Below are positions 26,525 to 34,949 of a DNA stretch of 64,000 bases, piece after piece (the first letter of the stretch is position 1; each line of letters starts with the position of its first letter). The notes under the pieces were generated by a model. It was not told the origin of the DNA. It was given only the letters and a program-made list of their open reading frames with translations, and ran no database searches. The stretch lies in NCBI GenBank assembly GCA_023422635.1, contig JAFAGO010000035.1:110644-174643 (forward strand), read 5' to 3'. The translations under genes and the position numbers were made by a program. Source of the stretch: Bacteroidota bacterium (GTDB lineage Bacteria > Bacteroidota > Bacteroidia > Flavobacteriales > Weeksellaceae).

Positions 26525-27610
26525 TTAAAGTGGTTGATATTCGAATTCTGGGTAACCGCGTTCGCCTGTAGTGCTCGTCATTCTTGAAAATTTAAGTTTG
26601 TAGAATAAGCCATTGGCATCGCGAATAATATAAAAACGGTTTCCATAAACTTCTAAACCATTAGTTCCAATAGGATTACGCCAATTTCCTCCAATTGATC
26701 TTTGATCATTGGTAACAAACTTTGAGGCATCAACATCGCTAATATTAAAATTACTATATGCTTCTACCGAGTTAACACCGTCATCAAGCATCACTTCATA
26801 CGCCGCTGCTCCACCCATAATATTGGTAAGAACAAAATCGGCATAAATGTAAGTTCCTGCGCCTTCAATAACATTTGTGAAAACCGTAAAACAGAGATCC
26901 CAATCTTTCTTTTCGGGTTGAATGCTAACGACCGCATTATTTTTCATACTAAAAAAAGTATAATGGTAATCTGTGCTTTTCGGAATAATTGCTTCTTTAA
27001 TTTCAGTCGCGTCGAGGTCGGCATATCGTATTTTATAATCATCTCCGCTTCTCACGATTTGAATTTTCATCCAACCTCGAGACTCGCCGCCGGTGTAAAC
27101 GCTTCCTGTTGGAATCGATCCCTCATAAATCTCTTTGCCCATATTAATCAGGTAGATAGGGTTTTCAGAATCATTCTCTTTGATTTCTGAAATCGCTGTG
27201 GAGGCGCTTGGAAAGTTTCCACTAACATCATCAACATATTGTACATTGGTTACCTGAAAATTAGCGACCTGAACCTTCGCTCTTAATTCTTGAGTATTTT
27301 GGGTGTTTACTTCCGCTAAATTACTGACACCTTCAATTTGTCCTGCCGCCATCATAATGGAGGAATTTAAAATAACTTTAAACTCACTTCCCGAATAAAA
27401 ACCCAGATCCCAATTGGTTCTATTGTTCACCGCTGTTGACGAATCCGATAATTTAAACCACACTTGATTTGGCTCTGCCGCTCCACCAACATTTGGCTTT
27501 ACAATTGCCCCTTCGAATGGTGGAACCGCTACTGGATCTTCATTATCGCGAATACACGATTGAAAGAAAAGGAGCGTGATTACGGATATGATGTAGATTA
27601 AATTCTTCAT
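26525..27610 (-). CDS. hmuY: HmuY family heme-binding lipoprotein
   Basis: Surface lipoprotein that strips heme and hands it to HmuR. The 361 residues start with a lipoprotein signal (MKNLIYIISVITLLFFQSC, Cys19). The HmuY fold follows, seen in NRTNWDLGFYSGSEFKVIL, RGWMKIQIV, KKDWDLCFTVFT and YIIRDANGLFYKLKFSRM. It lies 22 bp downstream of hmuR and 29 bp upstream of hmuT, so receptor, hemophore and importer are made together. It is longer than Porphyromonas HmuY (about 216). Confidence 0.88.
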   Translation of the reverse strand: MKNLIYIISVITLLFFQSCIRDNEDPVAVPPFEGAIVKPNVGGAAEPNQVWFKLSDSSTAVNNRTNWDLGFYSGSEFKVILNSSIMMAAGQIEGVSNLAEVNTQNTQELRAKVQVANFQVTNVQYVDDVSGNFPSASTAISEIKENDSENPIYLINMGKEIYEGSIPTGSVYTGGESRGWMKIQIVRSGDDYKIRYADLDATEIKEAIIPKSTDYHYTFFSMKNNAVVSIQPEKKDWDLCFTVFTNVIEGAGTYIYADFVLTNIMGGAAAYEVMLDDGVNSVEAYSNFNISDVDASKFVTNDQRSIGGNWRNPIGTNGLEVYGNRFYIIRDANGLFYKLKFSRMTSTTGERGYPEFEYQPL

Positions 27611-27632
27611 AATAAATTCTGAATTTTTTGCA

Positions 27633-29753
27633 TTAAAAATTGTAGGTTAATCGCGCAAAATAGCTTCTTCCATAGAACAAGTTTTGTGTGCTAGCGGCTG
27701 CATTATGCGCACCACCACTTTGCACCGTGTTTTTGACATCTGTAACATCAAAAATATTTTTAATCCCTGCAGCAAGTTCAATGTGTTTATTAAAAAAGGG
27801 CTGACTTACGGTAAAATTCATCATACTAAAACCTCCTACTTCTCCCAATATATATTCTGTAGTTTCAGCAAGATTTGCTTTTTGTTTTAGGGTAAACATA
27901 TTGCTTTTTCCGGTGTATTTGTAATACAATGCAAATAGTGTTTGTGTGGTTGGAATAGAATAATTGATCGCTAAATTTGCTTCCAAATAGAAGTTATAAT
28001 CATTGGGGGACACCACACCTTCTGATTGCAACTTTTGAGAAATCCCCATTAATGATGCTCCAGCATTTGCAGAAAACGTTCCTGATTTGGCGATTAAATT
28101 CCCGCCGAAAACCATCGATTTGTAATCATCAATATTAATATATCGGTATTGGTTACCACCGATAATCGCGAGATCAATTCGATCTTTGGCTTGAATGTAC
28201 ATTGCCGAAAACCCAGCATTAAACTTCCATGTATTGTTTGAATTGCCAATAAAATCATAGAACAAGCCCGTTGAAAATCCTTTTTCTGGATTTAAACTTT
28301 CATTCCCTCGAATATCATGGTTGGCATCCACCATAAAAGTAAATAGTTCTTCAAAGGTTGGGAATCGGTTTGCTGAACCCAAGATTCCGCGAATCTCATG
28401 CTTTTGAGTTGGGGTATATTTTGCGGTGAATGAGTAATTGAATTGCCGATCAAACTTGTCGCTTAATGCCAATCTTGCACCAGGTCTAACAGAAAATTCA
28501 GGACTAATATTCCACTCTAATGAAAGAAAATTTGAATAATTAAAAATGGTTCTTTCAAGATTATTTCCTGAGAAATATCCCGCTTCGGAACTTACATATC
28601 CGTTGGTTCTATCCAACTCATATCCAATTCTAAAATCAAATGAATCGCTCTCTATAAAATTGCTGAACATTCCACGAGAGTACAAAACATTTGTATCGTA
28701 ATACTTTTCTTTTGGATCCCTGCTGTATTCTTCACGGTTAGGAACATCATATTGATAATCTTGAAATTTTCTCTCCTGATTTTGATACGAAAAATCACCT
28801 TGGTAATACACTCGTCCGAACGCTGTAGAAATATTCAATTGATGAATCCAACGTTGCGTAAGATAGTCGCGATCGTTTGCGATGTAAGTCCGCTCACCGC
28901 CCGCAAAATTAAGCGGCTCAATTAATGGGTTGCGATAATTAATTTCTTCATTTAGAAAATTCGCTTTGTAATATACAGTAGTTTTGCCTTTTGCATATTT
29001 TACAATTGCGTTTGCATTCAACTGATCTTTGGGTTGCCACTCGTAACCCCGCAAACCGTCATTATCGGTACTAAAATAACGATATCCCTTTTGATTCCCT
29101 TGAAAACCTTGAAAATCATTGTGGTTAATATCTGCAGAAATAAACCAATTTTCGTTAATGTTATAACACAAATATAAATTTTGAACATGGCGCCCATTGC
29201 CTTTTCGGTACCAATCGTAATTATTTCCAACAGTTTCTTCTTGCACAGAAGCGATCCCTGTTAGTTTTTTTGATGACGATTTTTTGGTGATAATATTAAT
29301 AACGCCTGCTACGGCATTGTTACCATATTCAACGCCCATTGAACCTTTTACAACTTCAATTCTCTCAATATTATTAAGGTTGATTTTGGTAAGATCAACA
29401 AAATTACCCAAACCTTCATCGCTCACGACCGGAATATTATCGATCAGAATTTTGGTATACTGCCCGTTAAGCCCCATAATATTTACGGATGAATTTCCGG
29501 AACTGCGATCGGGAGTAATTAAGACATTTAAATTTTGATTAAGCACCTCAGCCACATTTGTTGCAGCCATATTCTTAATTTGTGCTTGATCAATTACTTC
29601 TACTTTGTAGATAGATCTATCAATGGATTGTGGACTAAATTGCCCTGTAATGACCACTTCATCAATATTTGCCTGATTAAGCGAATCTTTTTTCTGAGCG
29701 AAAGCGAAATTCAAAACCAGAACACTTAAAATGCTCATTGTTTTCTTATCCAT
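27633..29753 (-). CDS. hmuR: TonB-dependent heme receptor, HmuR-like
   Basis: Outer-membrane receptor that imports heme with TonB energy. The 706 residues have a signal peptide (1-19, ending NFAFAQ), a TonB box NIDEVVITGQ, a plug domain (about 45-160: VAEVLNQNLNVLI, IERIEVVKGSMGVEYGNNAVAGVINIITKK) and a 22-strand barrel ending in RSYFARLTYNF. A FRAP/NPNL-like region reads SANRFPTFEELF ... NESLNPEKG. It is the first gene of the minus-strand heme unit hmuR-Y-T-U-V-S. A promoter box and a shared 22-bp motif lie upstream. Confidence 0.9.
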   Translation of the reverse strand: MDKKTMSILSVLVLNFAFAQKKDSLNQANIDEVVITGQFSPQSIDRSIYKVEVIDQAQIKNMAATNVAEVLNQNLNVLITPDRSSGNSSVNIMGLNGQYTKILIDNIPVVSDEGLGNFVDLTKINLNNIERIEVVKGSMGVEYGNNAVAGVINIITKKSSSKKLTGIASVQEETVGNNYDWYRKGNGRHVQNLYLCYNINENWFISADINHNDFQGFQGNQKGYRYFSTDNDGLRGYEWQPKDQLNANAIVKYAKGKTTVYYKANFLNEEINYRNPLIEPLNFAGGERTYIANDRDYLTQRWIHQLNISTAFGRVYYQGDFSYQNQERKFQDYQYDVPNREEYSRDPKEKYYDTNVLYSRGMFSNFIESDSFDFRIGYELDRTNGYVSSEAGYFSGNNLERTIFNYSNFLSLEWNISPEFSVRPGARLALSDKFDRQFNYSFTAKYTPTQKHEIRGILGSANRFPTFEELFTFMVDANHDIRGNESLNPEKGFSTGLFYDFIGNSNNTWKFNAGFSAMYIQAKDRIDLAIIGGNQYRYINIDDYKSMVFGGNLIAKSGTFSANAGASLMGISQKLQSEGVVSPNDYNFYLEANLAINYSIPTTQTLFALYYKYTGKSNMFTLKQKANLAETTEYILGEVGGFSMMNFTVSQPFFNKHIELAAGIKNIFDVTDVKNTVQSGGAHNAAASTQNLFYGRSYFARLTYNF

Positions 29754-29766
29754 TGATTTTTTTTGA

Positions 29767-29774
29767 CAAAGATA
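29767..29774 (-). promoter_or_regulatory. Promoter -7 box of hmuR
   Basis: TATCTTTG on the minus strand, 13 bases before the hmuR ATG. The motif at 29781-29802 occupies the place of the -33 element. Confidence 0.6.
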
Positions 29775-29780
29775 AAATTT

Positions 29781-29802
29781 TATTTAGAACGATTAAAAAT
29801 AA
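29781..29802. promoter_or_regulatory. Candidate iron/heme-responsive operator, site 1 (hmuR / T9SS divergent promoter)
   Basis: A 22-bp motif, TATTTAGAA at 29781-29789 and AAATAA at 29797-29802. It matches sites at 30718 and 59555 at 18 of 22 positions. It lies in the -33 region of both divergent promoters, where a bound repressor would block both. Assignment to Fur or another regulator is inference. Confidence 0.5.
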
Positions 29803-29808
29803 ATGTAG

Positions 29809-29816
29809 TAGATTTG
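29809..29816 (+). promoter_or_regulatory. Promoter -7 box of the rightward T9SS gene
   Basis: TAGATTTG matches TAnnTTTG, 22 bases before the ATG at 29839. Confidence 0.55.
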
Positions 29817-29838
29817 TACTTTCAAATAAATCATTACA

Positions 29839-30630
29839 ATGAAAAAACTTTTACTTTTAGGTGTAGTATTGATCGGTTTACAGATGAATGCTCAACTGTC
29901 CACAATTGATCAGGATTTTAACAATTTTACTGCAGGAAATAATACATTCCCACAAAATGATTGGTCTGCGATTCTTGCTTCCAATCCACTTCCTTATCCG
30001 CCAGCGCCCATGATGATTGTGATTGATGGCGATAATAAAGCGGTACAATCTTACTCTGGAAACAACTCCACACAACCTAACTATTTAATTACCCCAGAAA
30101 TTGTTGCTCCAACAGGTGACAAATCCATCAAGTTTGATGCTTCCTTAGTTGCCTCTTCACCGGGTACTGCAACTATTCAAATTGGGCTAAGTAACAGTGC
30201 AACCAATATGGATTCTTTTACTCCAATAGGTTCGCCGATTTCTATTACAGAAGAAGCTTTTCAATCTATCCTTGTTGAGATTCCAGCGTCAGAAAGCAAG
30301 TTTATTGTTTTTCAAGTAACGCCAACTGCGACACATACTGCTGTTCAAATTGATAATGTACAATACAACTTAACAACTTCTTTAGGAACAGTAAATGCTG
30401 TCGCTCAAGATTTAAAATTCGCTTTAAGCGCAGATAATTCTTCACTGGAATTTAGAGGTACGACAACTCCATCAAAAATAAGTATTTTTAGTGCTGCTGG
30501 ACAAAATGTAATTTCAGGATCGGTTAAGAATCAACGTTTTAACGTATCTTCTTTACAATCTGGTGTATACTTTATGGTTATCGAAACGAACCACGGATCA
30601 GTTATCAAATCGAAATTCATCAAGAAATAA
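29839..30630 (+). CDS. Secreted protein with T9SS type A sorting domain, function unknown
   Basis: A 263-residue exported protein. It has a signal peptide (about 1-18, ending LQMNAQ), a jelly-roll-like beta domain resembling the choice-of-anchor type (about 20-180: FNNFTAGNNTFPQNDW, YLITPEI, IKFDASLV) and a C-terminal type IX sorting domain (about 190-263: ISIFSAAGQNVISG, NVSSLQSGVYFMVIETNHGSVIKSKFIKK). It is divergent from hmuR and shares its regulatory region, so a part in heme or iron capture is likely but unproven. No catalytic motif is visible. Confidence 0.8.
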   Translation: MKKLLLLGVVLIGLQMNAQLSTIDQDFNNFTAGNNTFPQNDWSAILASNPLPYPPAPMMIVIDGDNKAVQSYSGNNSTQPNYLITPEIVAPTGDKSIKFDASLVASSPGTATIQIGLSNSATNMDSFTPIGSPISITEEAFQSILVEIPASESKFIVFQVTPTATHTAVQIDNVQYNLTTSLGTVNAVAQDLKFALSADNSSLEFRGTTTPSKISIFSAAGQNVISGSVKNQRFNVSSLQSGVYFMVIETNHGSVIKSKFIKK

Positions 30631-30651
30631 AGATTAATGATTATGTAATTA

Positions 30652-30685
30652 AAAGCCTCTCGTACGACATGAGAGGCTTTTTTTA
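30652..30685 (+). terminator. Terminator of the first T9SS gene
   Basis: Perfect arms AAAGCCTCTC (30652-30661) and GAGAGGCTTT (30671-30680), then T residues. Confidence 0.93.
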
Positions 30686-30717
30686 TGCTCCATAATTTAA
30701 ATTCTTTAATTAATATT

Positions 30718-30739
30718 TATTTAGAATAATTATAAATAA
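30718..30739. promoter_or_regulatory. Candidate iron/heme-responsive operator, site 2 (HmuY-like T9SS gene)
   Basis: The same 22-bp motif: TATTTAGAA at 30718-30726 and TAAATAA ending at 30739. This copy is the most symmetrical, with six-base arms TATTTA/TAAATA. It lies just upstream of the -7 box at 30746. Confidence 0.5.
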
Positions 30740-30745
30740 TATTTA

Positions 30746-30753
30746 TATCTTTG
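30746..30753 (+). promoter_or_regulatory. Promoter -7 box of the HmuY-like T9SS gene
   Basis: TATCTTTG matches TAnnTTTG, 21 bases before the ATG at 30775. It overlaps a possible upstream TTG start at 30751 and so excludes it. Confidence 0.65.
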
Positions 30754-30774
30754 GCGAAAGATAAAATTTCAACT

Positions 30775-32040
30775 ATGAAAACAAAACTATTCCTTGCTGG
30801 TTTATTTGCGCTAACGATAAACCAGACCATTCTTTCCCAAACCGATGCCAACGGTTATACCACCGTTAATCTTACGACAGGTCCTGCATATCAAAACACC
30901 GTTTTTTATGATTTCAACGAAAATCAAATGACTGTAAAACCTGCAAATTCTTGGGATGTGGCATTCTTCAGAAATAGCGCTTACTCCTTTGGTTCGCGAG
31001 TGAATGATGCACAAGATATTAAAGTTTATGAAGCCTCCAACGATCCTGCTGATTGGGATGCTATTGATATTTCAAATCTATCAACTTGGGGCGATCCTAT
31101 TTACAACCCAGATCAAACTACAGCAATACAAGATGGCGCTTTTGAACAAGGTTCTGCAAGTTTTGGATGGGGAGAATACAACACAACAACACACCATGTT
31201 GAAGGTACCGTAATTTTTGTGTTATCGTATCCTGATGAGTCGTACATTAAATTTATGATTAACGATTATTTTGGAGGGTACACTTTTAAATACTCCAAAT
31301 GGAACGGATCTGCGTGGGGAGAAACCACCACAAAAACAATTGCCAACGGTACAGATGAAGCGTTTTTCAATTACTTTTCCTTCGATACTAATGAAAAAGT
31401 TGAAAACTTCGAACCCAATAAAGCATGGGACTTAGTGTTTACAAGATACTATACTTTTTATAACAATTATATGATGTACCATCTTTCGGGAGCAATTCAA
31501 AATTCAAATATAACCGTTGCTAAATCTCAACCTGAAACTCAAGAAACTTCAACCATTACCCCACCTGCAGAAAGCGAATATTCGAACAATATTACCACCA
31601 TCGGACATTCTTGGAAGCCAACTTCTGGTTATTACGACGATGTAGTGTATTATGTAAAAGAAGGCAATAAATACTATAGAATGTATTTTATTGAAAATGG
31701 TGGCGCTACAACCGGAAATATGTACTTTAAATACAAGGATATTACCGCTTCGCTTGGTGTAAAAAACATCGGGAATAAAGCGAGTTTCGGAATATACCCA
31801 AATCCTACCACCGAAGATAAAACTGTAACCTTGCTTTTTGATGTAAAACAAAATGATGGAAGCAAAGGCAAAACAGAAATCTTTGATATGACTGGTAAAA
31901 AAGTATTCGAAACCGCGCTCACCAATCAATCTGGATTGTACAAACAAGAAGTGAATCTTAGCAGATTAAATGCGGGAGTCTACATTGTGAAAATCTCATA
32001 CGGTGGCGTTACCGAAACAAAAAAACTAATTGTGAAATAA
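30775..32040 (+). CDS. HmuY-like protein secreted by T9SS, putative extracellular hemophore
   Basis: A 421-residue exported protein with a signal peptide (MKTKLFLAGLFALTINQTIL, then SQ). The body resembles the HmuY lipoprotein encoded nearby: PANSWDVAFFRN against NRTNWDLGFYSG, NKAWDLVFTRYYTF against KKDWDLCFTVFT, and VYYVKEGNKYYRMYFIEN near its end. The last 85 residues form a type A T9SS sorting domain (FGIYPNPTTEDKTVTLLF ... LNAGVYIVKISYGGVTETKKLIVK). It therefore looks like an HmuY unit released or anchored by the type IX system. It has no lipobox. Heme binding is inferred. It is monocistronic. Confidence 0.78.
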   Translation: MKTKLFLAGLFALTINQTILSQTDANGYTTVNLTTGPAYQNTVFYDFNENQMTVKPANSWDVAFFRNSAYSFGSRVNDAQDIKVYEASNDPADWDAIDISNLSTWGDPIYNPDQTTAIQDGAFEQGSASFGWGEYNTTTHHVEGTVIFVLSYPDESYIKFMINDYFGGYTFKYSKWNGSAWGETTTKTIANGTDEAFFNYFSFDTNEKVENFEPNKAWDLVFTRYYTFYNNYMMYHLSGAIQNSNITVAKSQPETQETSTITPPAESEYSNNITTIGHSWKPTSGYYDDVVYYVKEGNKYYRMYFIENGGATTGNMYFKYKDITASLGVKNIGNKASFGIYPNPTTEDKTVTLLFDVKQNDGSKGKTEIFDMTGKKVFETALTNQSGLYKQEVNLSRLNAGVYIVKISYGGVTETKKLIVK

Positions 32041-32084
32041 ATTTCAGCACCAATTATTTTATAAAACTTCAAAAAAATAAAACT

Positions 32085-32118
32085 TCCCTTTCAGAATCAA
32101 AAACTGAAAGGGATTTTT
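32085..32118 (+). terminator. Terminator of the HmuY-like T9SS gene
   Basis: Arms TCCCTTTCAG (32085-32094) and CTGAAAGGGA (32104-32113) followed by TTTTT. Confidence 0.93.
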
Positions 32119-32131
32119 GTACTCAAATCCG

Positions 32132-32139
32132 TATCTTTG
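32132..32139 (+). promoter_or_regulatory. Promoter -7 box of aspS
   Basis: TATCTTTG matches TAnnTTTG, 60 bases before the aspS ATG. Confidence 0.55.
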
Positions 32140-32199
32140 CACTCGTGAAATTCAGGTTCAAAACATTGAACCTTAACCAAGAACTCTAAATTCAAACTT

Positions 32200-33951
32200 A
32201 TGTTCCGTACTAAAACCAACGGCGAGCTTACGCTGAGCAATCTTAATGAAGAAGTTACACTTTCAGGATGGGTACAAACCATTCGCGACAAAGGATTTAT
32301 GATTTGGATCGACTTGCGAGATCGCTACGGAATTACACAATTGGTTTTCGATGAAGACCGCTCCACAAAAGCACTTATGGAACAAGCAAAAAACTTGGGC
32401 CGAGAATTTGTAATTCAGGTGAAAGGAACCGTAATCGAACGTTCTTCTAAAAATCCAAAAATACCAACAGGCGAAATTGAAATTCTAGTTTCCGAACTTC
32501 ATATTTTAAATGAATCTCTACTTCCACCCTTCACCATAGAAGATGAAACGGATGGTGGAGAAGAACTAAGAATGAAATACAGATACCTTGATATCCGTAG
32601 AAATCCTGTAAAAGAAAAGCTAATCTTCCGCCATAAAATGGCTCAGAAAGTAAGAAACTATCTTTCTGAAAAAGATTTTATAGAAGTTGAAACTCCAGTT
32701 TTAATTAAATCAACGCCTGAAGGTGCGAGAGATTTTGTTGTGCCGAGTAGAATGAACCCAGGACAATTTTATGCGCTACCACAATCGCCGCAAACCTTCA
32801 AACAATTGTTGATGGTAGCTGGTATGGACCGTTATTTTCAAATTGTAAAATGTTTCCGAGATGAAGATTTGCGTGCTGACAGACAACCTGAATTTACCCA
32901 AATCGACTGCGAAATGTCTTTTGCTGAGCAAGAAGATGTTTTGGAAGTTTTCGAAGGATTGGCTAAAAATTTATTGAAAGACATTACGGGAAATGAATTT
33001 GAAAAATTCCCGAGAATGACTTTTGATGAAGCCATGAAAACCTACGGAAATGATAAACCTGATATTCGCTTCGGAATGAAATTCGTGGAACTGAACGAAT
33101 TGGTAAAAGGTAAAGATTTTAAAATATTCGATGACTCGGAATTGGTAGTCGGAATCAATGTAGAAGGATGCGCCGACTATACCAGAAAACAAATTGACGC
33201 ACTTATTGATTGGGTAAAACGCCCACAAATTGGCGCATCAGGAATGGTTTGGATTAAATATCAAAAAGATGGCGTGCTTACTTCGTCCGTAAATAAATTC
33301 TACAGCGAAGAAGATTTAAAAAATATTGCTGAAAAATTCAATGCACAACCTGGTGATCTCATTCTCGTGATGAGCGGCGAAAGCACAAAAGTAAGAACGC
33401 AACTTTCTGCACTTCGAATGGAATTGGGGAACCAATTAGGTTTAAGAAAAGGAAACGAATTTGCACCACTTTGGGTTATTGATTTCCCATTATTAGAATG
33501 GGATGAAGAAACGGGAAGATATCATGCAATGCACCATCCATTTACTTCACCAAAACCTGAAGATATTCCGCTGCTACAAACAGATCCTGGAAAAGCAAGA
33601 GCAAATGCATACGATTTGGTTTTGAACGGAAATGAAATCGGCGGAGGTTCTGTACGAATTTACAATAAAGAACTTCAAAGTACAATGTTCGATCTTCTAG
33701 GCTTCACAAAAGAAGAAGCAGAGGCACAATTCGGATTTTTAATGAACGCCTTTAAATATGGTGCACCACCACACGCAGGTTTGGCCTTTGGATTCGACCG
33801 TTTGGTTGCCATTTTAGATGGTAATGAAGTAATTCGTGATTATATTGCATTCCCAAAAAATAACTCCGGAAGAGACGTGATGATTGATGCCCCATCGCCA
33901 ATTCATCAGGATCAACTCAATGAATTAGAACTAAAACTTGATCTAAAATAA
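32200..33951 (+). CDS. aspS: Aspartate--tRNA ligase
   Basis: Charges tRNA-Asp in the cytoplasm. The 583 residues are a bacterial-type AspRS: N-terminal OB anticodon-binding domain (about 1-105), class II core with motif 2 FRDEDLRADRQPEFTQID, an inserted GAD domain (about 285-410), and motif 3 GLAFGFDRLVAIL at the C-terminus. A single AspRS of this length suits discriminating charging, but that depends on Asn-tRNA genes not in the window. It has its own promoter and terminator. Confidence 0.96.
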   Translation: MFRTKTNGELTLSNLNEEVTLSGWVQTIRDKGFMIWIDLRDRYGITQLVFDEDRSTKALMEQAKNLGREFVIQVKGTVIERSSKNPKIPTGEIEILVSELHILNESLLPPFTIEDETDGGEELRMKYRYLDIRRNPVKEKLIFRHKMAQKVRNYLSEKDFIEVETPVLIKSTPEGARDFVVPSRMNPGQFYALPQSPQTFKQLLMVAGMDRYFQIVKCFRDEDLRADRQPEFTQIDCEMSFAEQEDVLEVFEGLAKNLLKDITGNEFEKFPRMTFDEAMKTYGNDKPDIRFGMKFVELNELVKGKDFKIFDDSELVVGINVEGCADYTRKQIDALIDWVKRPQIGASGMVWIKYQKDGVLTSSVNKFYSEEDLKNIAEKFNAQPGDLILVMSGESTKVRTQLSALRMELGNQLGLRKGNEFAPLWVIDFPLLEWDEETGRYHAMHHPFTSPKPEDIPLLQTDPGKARANAYDLVLNGNEIGGGSVRIYNKELQSTMFDLLGFTKEEAEAQFGFLMNAFKYGAPPHAGLAFGFDRLVAILDGNEVIRDYIAFPKNNSGRDVMIDAPSPIHQDQLNELELKLDLK

Positions 33952-33973
33952 TTGAATTAGAATACAGTAAAAG

Positions 33974-34007
33974 CGTTGTTAAGAAAAATCTTAGCAACGT
34001 TTTTTTT
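33974..34007 (+). terminator. Terminator of aspS
   Basis: Arms CGTTGTTAAGA (33974-33984) and TCTTAGCAACG (33989-33999) with one wobble and an AAAA loop, followed by eight T residues. Confidence 0.92.
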
Positions 34008-34080
34008 ATAATTAACTTTTAAAAAAAAATGAAAAAGAATAAAATTTGAATTAAGAAATAAAACCAATCTTTAAACCATT

Positions 34081-34806
34081 TTAAGGCAATTTTGCCACCA
34101 AAAATTCAGGAGAAAGTTTAAGAACCCAATAAATCATTTTCCATTTCCAATTGGGAACAATTTCAAAACGACTCCCTACATTCACAATAAATTTCGCTAC
34201 ATAATCGGGCTGCATTATCAAATGTTTGTTAAGCTGTAAGCCTTGGTTAATTTTGGTATTAATGTAACCGATCACCAACACATTTACAACAATTTTCCGC
34301 GAAGCAAGTTCCTGTCGAAGTCCGGCCAAATACTCTGTAAATGCAGATTTTGTACTCCCATAAATATAATTGCTTTTTCTACCACGAACACCTGAGAGCG
34401 ATGACAAACCGATAATCCTTTCTAAACCGCGATTCGAATAATCTGAAGCGATAATATTTAAAATAGAAACTGCGCCCGCATAGTTAACCTTCATCATTTT
34501 AAAAGCATCATCAAAGTGATGAAAAGCATCCGAATTCTGAACTAAAAATCCAGCTGCGTAAACAACAATATTTGGCTTTTCTGGAAGTTGATCATAGAAA
34601 TTTTGATGGGTTTCAAACTTTTCTGCATCAAAAGAAAAGATGCGATACAATTTCTCATCCAAATGAAATTCTTTCCCAAACTCGGAAAGCTGATGTGTAT
34701 TTCTTGATGCCGCAAATACCTTACAACCTTGTTGGATATACTGAAGAATGGCCTTCTTTGCAACATCAGAATTTGCGCCTAATATTAAAACAACCTTAAT
34801 ATTCAT
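34081..34806 (-). CDS. Short-chain dehydrogenase/reductase (SDR)
   Basis: NAD(P)-dependent oxidoreductase of 241 residues. It has the nucleotide-binding start VVLILGANSDVAKKA, IVVYAAGF (the NAG-like motif), LSSLSG with the catalytic Ser, and YGSTKSAF with the catalytic YxxxK. The start at 34806 is chosen because the fold begins there and a perfect promoter box lies six bases upstream, inside the longer frame. The substrate is unknown. It stands alone between aspS and a divergent transporter. Confidence 0.85.
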   Translation of the reverse strand: MNIKVVLILGANSDVAKKAILQYIQQGCKVFAASRNTHQLSEFGKEFHLDEKLYRIFSFDAEKFETHQNFYDQLPEKPNIVVYAAGFLVQNSDAFHHFDDAFKMMKVNYAGAVSILNIIASDYSNRGLERIIGLSSLSGVRGRKSNYIYGSTKSAFTEYLAGLRQELASRKIVVNVLVIGYINTKINQGLQLNKHLIMQPDYVAKFIVNVGSRFEIVPNWKWKMIYWVLKLSPEFLVAKLP

Positions 34807-34812
34807 TTGGGA

Positions 34813-34820
34813 CAAAGATA
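34813..34820 (-). promoter_or_regulatory. Promoter -7 box of the SDR gene
   Basis: TATCTTTG on the minus strand with only TCCCAA between it and the ATG, which predicts an almost leaderless mRNA. No clear -33 element. Confidence 0.6.
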
Positions 34821-34917
34821 AACTAAAAACGGATGCATTTTGGTTAAGAAAAATTTTGAAATTTTCCAAATTGATAAAACTCATTCACCCAAAATCACTA
34901 CGAAATGAATAATGATG

Positions 34918-34925
34918 TAAATTTG
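34918..34925 (+). promoter_or_regulatory. Promoter -7 box of the YidE-type transporter gene
   Basis: TAAATTTG matches TAnnTTTG, 24 bases before the ATG at 34950. Confidence 0.5.
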
Positions 34926-34949
34926 TTACCAACAAAAATATAAAAACAT

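Noticed and set aside
34807..34884. Upstream start for the SDR gene adding 26 residues
   Set aside because: The extension contains the promoter box at 34813-34820 and the Rossmann fold starts right after the downstream ATG.
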